36,590 nucleotides of DNA, taken from assembly GCA_021801605.1 (NCBI GenBank), contig JAJYXU010000142.1, positions 1-36,590 of the forward strand. The letters are read 5' to 3'. Origin of the DNA: Bacteroidota bacterium (GTDB taxonomy: Bacteria; Bacteroidota; Ignavibacteria; Ignavibacteriales; Melioribacteraceae). Below the pieces are notes generated by a model. The model was not told the origin of the DNA. It did not search any database and saw nothing but the letters and a program-made list of their open reading frames with translations. Each line of letters opens with the position of its first letter. Position 1 is the first letter of the stretch. Positions 25,094 through 31,689 of this stretch are shown one piece after another. A program made the translations under genes and the position numbers.

Positions 25094-25474
25094 ATGAAAA
25101 TCAATACGCATCAATTTGGTGAAATTGAATTCACCGAAGAGAAAATAATTAAATTCGAAAACGGTTTGTTCGGATTCGAGTATTTGAAAAAATATCTTTT
25201 CATTAAGCCAGATGATAGCTTTTTCTATTGGCTAAACTCAATCGAAAATCCCGATATTGCTTTCCCAATGTTCGGTCTAAGAGTTATTGATGATCAATTC
25301 CCGCAGGAAGAAAATTTTGAGGCATTCGGAATTGTTACGCTTAACTCTAATCCTCTTAATATTACATTGAATCTGAAAGCGCCGGTTTATATTAATCAAA
25401 ATGATAAATCGGGATTTCAAAAAATAGTTGATACGGATAATTACCCGGTTAACTACAACCTTTTTTCTGAGTGA
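25094..25474 (+). CDS. fliW: Flagellar assembly factor FliW
   Basis: 126 residues: KINTHQFGEIEFTEEKIIKFENGLFGFEYLKKY, then FYWLNSIENPDIAFPMF and a C-terminal NITLNLKAPVYINQNDKSG, the FliW pattern. FliW binds flagellin and CsrA in turn, releasing CsrA repression when flagellin accumulates or sequestering CsrA when flagellin is exported. It overlaps the region of the csrA start, as in many genomes that use this switch. Confidence 0.96.
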   Translation: MKINTHQFGEIEFTEEKIIKFENGLFGFEYLKKYLFIKPDDSFFYWLNSIENPDIAFPMFGLRVIDDQFPQEENFEAFGIVTLNSNPLNITLNLKAPVYINQNDKSGFQKIVDTDNYPVNYNLFSE

Positions 25475-25482
25475 AGGTGATT

Positions 25483-25719
25483 ATGTTAGTGCTAACAAGA
25501 AAAATTAATGAGGGTATTAAAATTGGTTCGGAGATAACCATAAAAATATTATCCATTTCCGAAAATCAAATTAAGATCGGCATTGATGCTCCTAAGAATG
25601 TACAAATTTACCGCGACGAAGTATTTGAAAAAGTAAAAGAGAGCACAATAGAAGCATCGCGTGCAAGTATTCAAAAGGAAGCAGACCTATTCAAATACAA
25701 AATCCAAAAGGTTAAATGA
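25483..25719 (+). CDS. csrA: Carbon storage / translational regulator CsrA
   Basis: 78 residues from ATG 25483, chosen because CsrA proteins begin MLxLTRKxxE and GAAGGTGA lies just upstream; an in-frame GTG at 25471 is less likely. MLVLTRKINEGIKIGSEITI, then IKIGIDAPKNVQIYRDEVF, is the canonical RNA-binding fold. CsrA blocks flagellin (and other) translation by binding GGA motifs in leaders. Coupling to fliW indicates the FliW-CsrA-flagellin loop. Confidence 0.97.
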   Translation: MLVLTRKINEGIKIGSEITIKILSISENQIKIGIDAPKNVQIYRDEVFEKVKESTIEASRASIQKEADLFKYKIQKVK

Positions 25720-25722
25720 GAA

Positions 25723-26439
25723 ATGGACTTTGATCACGGTAAAATAAAAATCCTTGTAATTGATGATTCTGATATTATCAGAAGTACATTAAAAAAATTC
25801 TTACTTGAATATGAGATTGAAGTTATTACCAGTAACGACGGACTGGAGGGATTACAGCAGGCAATTGAGCACAAACCGAGATTGATCTTTCTCGATTTGA
25901 TGATGCCGAACCTTGACGGCATTCGTTTGCTTAGAGTTCTAAAAGTGATGGAAGAGTTGAAACATATTCCCGTTATAATTATTAGCGGACATACCGATAA
26001 GACCAATGTTATTGCTGCTATGGAAGCCGGTGCGGAAAAAATCGTATCAAAACCGCTGACAAAAGAGATTCTCATTAAAAGCATAAATGAAGTTCTTGGC
26101 GGTAATTTTCTCGGCAGTTCTAAAAAATTTCTTAATCTGACTAATTCGGAAAAAGAACAGATGGCTAAAGAACTAAAAAAATATTTTATAAATAGTCTTG
26201 CAAACAAAAAAGAAACACTCAAAAAATCACTCGATCATAAAAATATGGAACTCTTGAAATTAGTTGTTCATGAATTGAAAGGATCAAGTGGAACAGTCGG
26301 ATTTCACCGCATAACAGATATCTGCCGGGAAATTGAAGCTTATGTCTCTTTGCCGGATAATAGCTGGAATGAAATTGGGCAAAAGTGTCAACTTTTAATG
26401 GAAAGCTTTCAGCAAGCCGAATCATCTGTGGTTAAGTAG
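25723..26439 (+). CDS. REC-Hpt phosphorelay protein
   Basis: 238 residues. An N-terminal receiver domain (about 9-125) has IDDSD, phospho-acceptor Asp58 in FLDLMMPNLDG, and the ISGHT and SKPLT switch residues. A C-terminal Hpt domain (about 145-235) has phospho-acceptor His183 in VVHELKGSSGTVGFHRI. It can in principle pass phosphate between Asp and His. It lies three bases after csrA and ten before motA2. No CheA is encoded nearby, so its donor is unknown; the PAS kinase at 29836 is one candidate. Confidence 0.9.
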   Translation: MDFDHGKIKILVIDDSDIIRSTLKKFLLEYEIEVITSNDGLEGLQQAIEHKPRLIFLDLMMPNLDGIRLLRVLKVMEELKHIPVIIISGHTDKTNVIAAMEAGAEKIVSKPLTKEILIKSINEVLGGNFLGSSKKFLNLTNSEKEQMAKELKKYFINSLANKKETLKKSLDHKNMELLKLVVHELKGSSGTVGFHRITDICREIEAYVSLPDNSWNEIGQKCQLLMESFQQAESSVVK

Positions 26440-26449
26440 GAGATAAAGA

Positions 26450-27310
26450 ATGTTTGTAATCATAGGAATTGTTGTTGTAATAATTTCAGTGGTGGCTGGA
26501 TTTACTATAGCCGGGGGTAATTTATTCCTGCTGATTCAAATTTCGGAATTCATCACTATTGGCGGAGCCGTAATAGGTAGTGTACTTATCGCTTCTCCAG
26601 TAACATTGATTAAAAAAATTATCAAAGTTTTCCCTAAGATTTTTAAACATTCAAAAAACACTAAAGAAGATTATACCGAGATGCTAAAAGCTTTCAGCGA
26701 TCTTTTCTTAATTGCACAAAGAGAAGGATTGCTGGCAATTGAAAAACACATTGAAGAACCTGATACCAGCGAGATACTTAACCGGAACAAAAAATTTATT
26801 AACGATAATTACCGGAAAAACTTTTTTTGTGATACAATGAAAGTTATGCTTGCCGGCTCAGTTCCGCCGCATGAAATGGAAGGATTGATGGATGCTGATA
26901 TAGAAACTTATGAAAAGGAAAACAAGCCTGTAATTGAAACAATTTCAAGAGTCGGCGATTCTCTTCCTGGTCTTGGAATTGTTGCGGCAGTTCTTGGAAT
27001 CATTGTTACAATGGCTTCAATCAATCAAGGTGCAGAAGCAGTTGGTCATCATGTGGCTGCGGCGCTTGTCGGAACTTTTCTTGGCGTTCTTCTCGCTTAT
27101 GGATTTGTTAATCCACTCGCTGCAAACATAGCAAATATGTTTGAAGAGGATGTGCAGGATTTACAAATCATAAAGACTTACATACTTGCTTATGCAAAGG
27201 GAAACCCTCCTTTTGTTGCGGCAGAGATTGCAAGAAGAACAATCTTCTCTGACGAGCGCCCGTCGTTCCAGGAACTTGAAGCGTTCTTAAGGGGGAAAAA
27301 GGACAAGTGA
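26450..27310 (+). CDS. motA2: Second stator protein MotA, Escherichia coli-like class
   Basis: 286 residues, longer than the first MotA. The N-terminus (GFTIAGGNLFLLIQISEFITIGGAVIGSVLI) and the loop FLIAQREGLLAIEKHIEEP follow the proton-type MotA of enterobacteria. The helix 3 region is VGDSLPGLGIVAAVLGIIVTM. A good ribosome binding site (TAGGAGATAAAG) is present. It differs strongly from the MotA at 23646, so this is not a recent duplication. Confidence 0.93.
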   Translation: MFVIIGIVVVIISVVAGFTIAGGNLFLLIQISEFITIGGAVIGSVLIASPVTLIKKIIKVFPKIFKHSKNTKEDYTEMLKAFSDLFLIAQREGLLAIEKHIEEPDTSEILNRNKKFINDNYRKNFFCDTMKVMLAGSVPPHEMEGLMDADIETYEKENKPVIETISRVGDSLPGLGIVAAVLGIIVTMASINQGAEAVGHHVAAALVGTFLGVLLAYGFVNPLAANIANMFEEDVQDLQIIKTYILAYAKGNPPFVAAEIARRTIFSDERPSFQELEAFLRGKKDK

Positions 27311-28080
27311 GCGATAACGGAACAGAAGCAACTCCTGTAATTAAAAAAATTAAAAAGTCTCACGGCGGTCATCACGGAGGAGCTTGGAAAGTTGCATACG
27401 CAGATTTCGTAACCGCTATGATGGCGCTATTTATTGTTTTGTGGGTGTTAAGTCAGAAGCCGGAAGTTATTAAAGCGGTTGCAGGTTATTTCAAAGATCC
27501 TATGGGTTTTTCCGAAAAGACTAAAGTTTTGATAGAAGGAAAAGCAAACCCGGTACCGAGTTTGAAAGCAGAAGAAGACGATGTGCAAAAACATGAAATG
27601 GAGAAAGCTGAATTAGAAAAAGTCGGGGAGAAATTAGTACATGAATTAAAAGCCGATACTGATCTGTTGGGACTTGCAGATCAAGTAAAAATTGAAGTTG
27701 TTAAGGAAGGATTACTAATTGAATTGACAGACTCTGAAAATGATATTTTTTTCGATCTTGGCACATCGGAGTTGAAGGACAGAGCAAAAAAATTAATTTA
27801 TAAAATTGGTTCAGAGATTTCGAAAATGCCTAACAAAATTATTGTGGAAGGACATACGGATTCCCATCAGTATAATAATACTGGTACTGGATATACTAAC
27901 TTTGAATTGAGTTCCGAGCGTGCTCTTGCCGCAAAGAGAGCATTGGTCACGGGCGGCTTAAAGGAGAAACAAATTGATGAAGTACGCGGTTATGCCGATA
28001 CTCGTTTAAGAAATACTCAAAATCCGCTAAGCTTTACAAACAGAAGAATTAGCATTACTGTAAAATTTAATAAACCATGA
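27307..28080 (+). CDS. motB2: Second stator protein MotB, proton-type signature
   Basis: 257 residues from GTG 27307, overlapping the motA2 stop and preceded by AAAAAGGA. The N-terminus has the classic HGGAWKVAYADFVTAMMALF with the ion-binding Asp in YAD. It is followed by a plug-like segment (AVAGYFKDPMGF). The C-terminal OmpA-like domain has IIVEGHTDS, FELSSERALAAKRAL and FTNRRISITV. The motif closely follows proton-driven MotB, in contrast to the first MotB. Confidence 0.93.
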   Translation: MSDNGTEATPVIKKIKKSHGGHHGGAWKVAYADFVTAMMALFIVLWVLSQKPEVIKAVAGYFKDPMGFSEKTKVLIEGKANPVPSLKAEEDDVQKHEMEKAELEKVGEKLVHELKADTDLLGLADQVKIEVVKEGLLIELTDSENDIFFDLGTSELKDRAKKLIYKIGSEISKMPNKIIVEGHTDSHQYNNTGTGYTNFELSSERALAAKRALVTGGLKEKQIDEVRGYADTRLRNTQNPLSFTNRRISITVKFNKP

Positions 28081-28484
28081 AAACACTAAAAAAAATATTG
28101 ATAATTGAAGACGACTCATTTCTACAGGATTTTTACAGAATTATTTTTAAGAAAATTGGAGCTGAGATTATTCTTGCCGAAAACTCTAATGATATTTTGA
28201 GAATAGTTAGTGAAGGTGAAGTTGAATTAATAATTATGGATATAAATTTGAGAAACACTAGCTTAAATTCTCAGCGGATTGATGGAATAAAATTATCGCG
28301 GTATATCAAAGAACGGTTTAGCCACCTTCATATTCCAATAATACTTATTACTGCTTATCCACTGTCGAGTTTTGGTAATCACCTCCTTGAGGATAGCCTG
28401 GCTGATGATTATCTTATTAAACCGATAGCCGATTATAATCAACTAATTGAAAAAATAAACAACTTGGTTTGCATAAAAACATGA
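28077..28484 (+). CDS. Single-domain response regulator with an acidic-loop insertion
   Basis: 135 residues, REC only. IEDDS supplies the acidic pair, Asp55 in IMDINL is the phospho-acceptor, and ITAYPL and IKPIAD supply the Thr and Lys. Between Asp55 and the usual DG there are about eight extra residues (RNTSLNSQRIDG). It overlaps motB2 by ATGA. It could be a CheY-like output to FliM or a relay element. Confidence 0.87.
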   Translation: MKTLKKILIIEDDSFLQDFYRIIFKKIGAEIILAENSNDILRIVSEGEVELIIMDINLRNTSLNSQRIDGIKLSRYIKERFSHLHIPIILITAYPLSSFGNHLLEDSLADDYLIKPIADYNQLIEKINNLVCIKT

Positions 28485-29134
28485 AAGATTCAGTTCTAAT
28501 TGTAGAAGACGAAAAAGATACTCGGTTTATACTCGAGAAACTTTTATCCAGAAATAATTACGAAGTAACCAGTGCGGTAAACGGGCAAGAAGCATTAGAA
28601 GTGTTAAAAACTTTTTCGCCCAAAGTAATCCTTGCCGATTGGACAATGCCGATACTGGACGGTCTGGCGCTTTGTAATGTCTTAAAAAATGACGAGAAAT
28701 ATAAACTCATATATTTCATAATACTCACGGCGCGCTCATCCTTAAAAGACAGAATAATGGGACTTGATGTTGGCGCGGATGATTTTTTGATCAAACCGGT
28801 TGAAAACCAGGAACTGCTTGCGCGTATTCGATCCGGAGTAAGAATATTTAATCTTCAAAACGAATTGAGAAGTATTGAACACTCGAAGGCAATTGTAGAA
28901 ATGGCTTGTACAATTGGACATAAAATAAATAACCCGCTTAGCAGTTTGGTGTTTTCAATCAAAAATATTGAAAATGAACTTTTGCAGAAAGATAAATCAA
29001 AGTACGCAGAAGACATTAATTCTGTAAATGAATCAATTGAGCGGATTAAAAAGTTTGTAAACGAGTTAATTCATCTCGAAAAACCGGAAGTCGTAAGCTA
29101 TTTTGAAGAAAAAGGGATGATAAAGACGGATTAG
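28481..29134 (+). CDS. REC domain fused to an orphan DHp-like histidine domain
   Basis: 217 residues from ATG 28481, which overlaps the previous stop; a TTG at 28469 is in frame but has no advantage. The receiver domain (1-120) has VEDEK, Asp53 in ADWTMPILDG, LTARSS and IKPVEN. The rest (about 128-205) resembles a histidine kinase dimerisation helix pair: MACTIGHKINNPLSSLVFSI with His147 at the H-box position. There is no ATPase domain, so it may accept phosphate in the manner of Spo0B or from a kinase in trans. It is the last gene of operon 2. Confidence 0.85.
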   Translation: MKDSVLIVEDEKDTRFILEKLLSRNNYEVTSAVNGQEALEVLKTFSPKVILADWTMPILDGLALCNVLKNDEKYKLIYFIILTARSSLKDRIMGLDVGADDFLIKPVENQELLARIRSGVRIFNLQNELRSIEHSKAIVEMACTIGHKINNPLSSLVFSIKNIENELLQKDKSKYAEDINSVNESIERIKKFVNELIHLEKPEVVSYFEEKGMIKTD

Positions 29135-29136
29135 TA

Positions 29137-29163
29137 TAAAATAAATGTCTTTTCTTTCGATAA
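29137..29163 (+). promoter_or_regulatory. Sigma-28 (FliA) promoter
   Basis: TAAAATAA-N11-TTCGATAA fits the FliA consensus TAAAGTTT-N11-GCCGATAA, with TAAA and CGATAA intact and exactly 15 bases apart. It sits in the 47-base gap after the REC-DHp gene and predicts a start near 29170, just before the GGAGGAGAAGG ribosome binding site of the gene at 29182. FliA is encoded in this window, so the next unit is probably a late flagellar (class III) transcript. Confidence 0.75.
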
Positions 29164-29181
29164 TAATGCGGAGGAGAAGGC

Positions 29182-29832
29182 ATGTTAGAAAAAATTGTAA
29201 ATATTTCTGCTGGATCGGATTATAAACAATCTTCAAAACCCGGCAAGCAATCATCTGTATCTAACTACATAAGTAGTTACCATGCAGTGAGTAACGATTC
29301 TATCTCGCTCTCACCTGCCACGTCTTTTCTCTCCGGTATCGGCTGGAAACTCAAAAAATTTCAAAACGAAAAAGAAAAACTGCGCATTGTTTTTTCATTT
29401 GATGATTTCGATTTTTCAACGGCTATCATTCCCGGTGAAATAATTCAGCTTCAGCGGATAGATTATGAAATAAAATATTCTCTTAACTCTTATACGGGAA
29501 TAGCTAATATGAATATTGAAGTTTCATCGCCTTTAAATTTTGAAGGATCCGAAAGTATTCAGGTTAAATTGCATCTGCCTGAATTGAAAATTTTTTTTGG
29601 TTCAATTATTTCGTCCTTTGGTTTTAAAACAGACGTGTCTTCAAGTACTTACGAAGTGCAAAGATATTTTTTGGAAATGGAAAACGTGCTTCAGCGGGAA
29701 TTCAACTATATAAATAAAGGGCTCATTAATTTTTTGGAAAAATATCTTTCATTAAAAATTAGTTTAAAACATGAGGATGTTGTTACCAGACGTATGTTAG
29801 AGCTGAAATTATTGCGGATAAATAAAACTTAG
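29182..29832 (+). CDS. Unknown protein, first gene behind the sigma-28 promoter
   Basis: 216 residues with an excellent ribosome binding site (GGAGGAGAAGG). No signal peptide or membrane helix is seen. The N-terminal 50 residues are Ser-rich and probably disordered (GKQSSVSNYISSYHAVSNDS, then ISLSPATSFL). The middle is beta-strand-like and acidic/aromatic (FSFDDFDFSTAIIPGEIIQLQRIDYEIKYS), and the C-terminus is helical (EVQRYFLEMENVLQREFNYINKGL). I do not recognise a family. A short similarity of DSISLSPA to FlgM-like DxVxLS is too weak to call. The promoter marks it as motility-linked. Confidence 0.78.
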   Translation: MLEKIVNISAGSDYKQSSKPGKQSSVSNYISSYHAVSNDSISLSPATSFLSGIGWKLKKFQNEKEKLRIVFSFDDFDFSTAIIPGEIIQLQRIDYEIKYSLNSYTGIANMNIEVSSPLNFEGSESIQVKLHLPELKIFFGSIISSFGFKTDVSSSTYEVQRYFLEMENVLQREFNYINKGLINFLEKYLSLKISLKHEDVVTRRMLELKLLRINKT

Positions 29833-29835
29833 AAT

Positions 29836-31686
29836 ATGGCTCATTCCAATTATTCAAAATATACCGTGGTAAATTCCGAAATAGATTTTCGAAATTATAC
29901 CGAGTTGCCGAACAACAATCCATTGGTGATCGTTGATCGGAAAATGAATATTGCATACTGCAATGATGCGTTCAGAGAAACATTTGCCCTTGATGTTCAA
30001 GACGATATATCGAAAATGAATTCCAATCCGGAGTTCGTTTATTTTCTAAAAGGATTTAGCGAGAGCCGTTATAAAAATATCTCGCTAGAAATAAATTTGT
30101 CTTCCGATAATAATCAGCTTACTAAAAATTATTCTGTCAGTATAGAAAGGGTCATCATCTCTTCCGGTCTCTATTATGTCCTGGCGATTGAATCTTTGGC
30201 GCAACGGAAGAAACTTGAGAATAAAATAAACTCGCTTCATAATGCGCTCGATCATGGGAACGTTCCTATAATTATTCTAGACGCAAGCGGCAAAATAACT
30301 TACGCAACACGTTCATTTGAAGTCCTTCTGTTACAGGAAATAGAAAGTATTTATAATAAAAATCTAACTGAAGTGTTATCCGATATTCTTGATCGAAACG
30401 AAATTGTAAATCTTGAACAAGCGCTTAAAACTTTTTTATCATGGAAAAAAATAATCCCTTTCTTAACTAGAATTCCCGTAACGTTTTGGGAGTTCACTCT
30501 GAACCCTGTATTATCTAATGATGAACTCCAGCAAAGTTTTATTTTTATTGCGAATAACCTAACTGAACATATAAATCAAACTAAAGCAATAGAGCACTCC
30601 GAGCGGAAACAAAGATTAATTATAAATAATATTTCCGATTTGCTGCTGATTGTCGAGCATATCGGGTCGGCGGCATTGTTCGAAAATGCAAACGATAATT
30701 TCTGCCGCATTTTTAAATTGGATAAAAATAAAATCTACTCTTTAAGGATTGATGATTTTATTCCGAATGACCTGGTTGATAAAATTTATCAGTCAATGAA
30801 ACATCTCTCAAATTCCAACCTTCCGTTTTATGAATTCAATTATAAAAATTTTGATAAGCGGGATTACTCGTGCAAAATTAACAGTATAACCGAGCATGAA
30901 CGAAATTCGATAATCTACATTATAACCATGAAAGACATTACGGATGAAGTTCTCTATCAAGAACAATTAAAGAGAGCATACCGCAAAGAAATGCTTCTTA
31001 ATCAAATGAAGTCCGATTTTCTTGCAAACATGTCGCATGAGATTCGTACTCCTTTTAATGCTGTAGTGGGATTTTCGGAGATAATTGATGAGAGCATCGA
31101 AGCAGGAGATACAGAGATGCTTCGCGATTTAATGGCTTCTATGAAAGAAGTCCTTGGGCGCGGTCTTAACTTGTTCACCAACATTGTAGAAGTTTCTCAA
31201 CTTGAAGCGGGAGAGGTTGAATTAGATAGAGTGGATTTGAACTGCAACCAGGTAGTTAGAAATGTATATCATAAGATGCTGAATGAAACTGCCAAAAAAA
31301 ATATTGAATTTGTTTTAGATGTTGACGAGGAAGATTGTGTTATTGAAGTTGACTGGGTGAAACTGGAAAAGATAATTCACTCTCTGGTAGATAACGCCAT
31401 AAAATATACTAATCACGGAAGCGTTTATCTAAGCACAAAACATTTGGGCGATAGAATAGAAATTGTAATCTCGGATACAGGCGTTGGTATAGATCAATTG
31501 CATATTGAAAGAATTCTAAAACCTTTTACACAGGAAGTGGAAGGATATACACGCCCATTTGAAGGTGCCGGACTCGGATTGACGATTGCCTATAAATTGA
31601 CAAAACTGATGGATGGTAGGTTTGAAATTGAAAGTGAAAAAAATAAGGGGACTAAAATTTCAATCAGTTTCCCTGCGAGTAAATAA
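29836..31686 (+). CDS. Soluble multi-PAS sensor histidine kinase
   Basis: 616 residues with no membrane helix. Three PAS-like regions are visible: about 27-120 (NPLVIVDRKMNIAYCNDAF), 140-245 (VPIIILDASGKITYATRSF) and 260-375 (SDLLLIVEHIGSAALFENAN). The kinase core has His401 in ANMSHEIRTPFNAVVGFSE, the N-box in SLVDNAIKYTNHGS, DTGVGI, and GAGLGLTIAYKL. All catalytic motifs are intact. It has no attached receiver, so its partner is presumably one of the orphan REC proteins just upstream. It lies three bases after the unknown gene and is probably transcribed from the same sigma-28 promoter. Confidence 0.92.
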   Translation: MAHSNYSKYTVVNSEIDFRNYTELPNNNPLVIVDRKMNIAYCNDAFRETFALDVQDDISKMNSNPEFVYFLKGFSESRYKNISLEINLSSDNNQLTKNYSVSIERVIISSGLYYVLAIESLAQRKKLENKINSLHNALDHGNVPIIILDASGKITYATRSFEVLLLQEIESIYNKNLTEVLSDILDRNEIVNLEQALKTFLSWKKIIPFLTRIPVTFWEFTLNPVLSNDELQQSFIFIANNLTEHINQTKAIEHSERKQRLIINNISDLLLIVEHIGSAALFENANDNFCRIFKLDKNKIYSLRIDDFIPNDLVDKIYQSMKHLSNSNLPFYEFNYKNFDKRDYSCKINSITEHERNSIIYIITMKDITDEVLYQEQLKRAYRKEMLLNQMKSDFLANMSHEIRTPFNAVVGFSEIIDESIEAGDTEMLRDLMASMKEVLGRGLNLFTNIVEVSQLEAGEVELDRVDLNCNQVVRNVYHKMLNETAKKNIEFVLDVDEEDCVIEVDWVKLEKIIHSLVDNAIKYTNHGSVYLSTKHLGDRIEIVISDTGVGIDQLHIERILKPFTQEVEGYTRPFEGAGLGLTIAYKLTKLMDGRFEIESEKNKGTKISISFPASK

Positions 31687-31689
31687 ATT

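Noticed and set aside
29182-29300. Reading the 216-aa protein as an anti-sigma factor FlgM because of DSISLSPA
   Set aside because: Only a few residues resemble FlgM, the protein is about twice FlgM length, and the rest does not fit.
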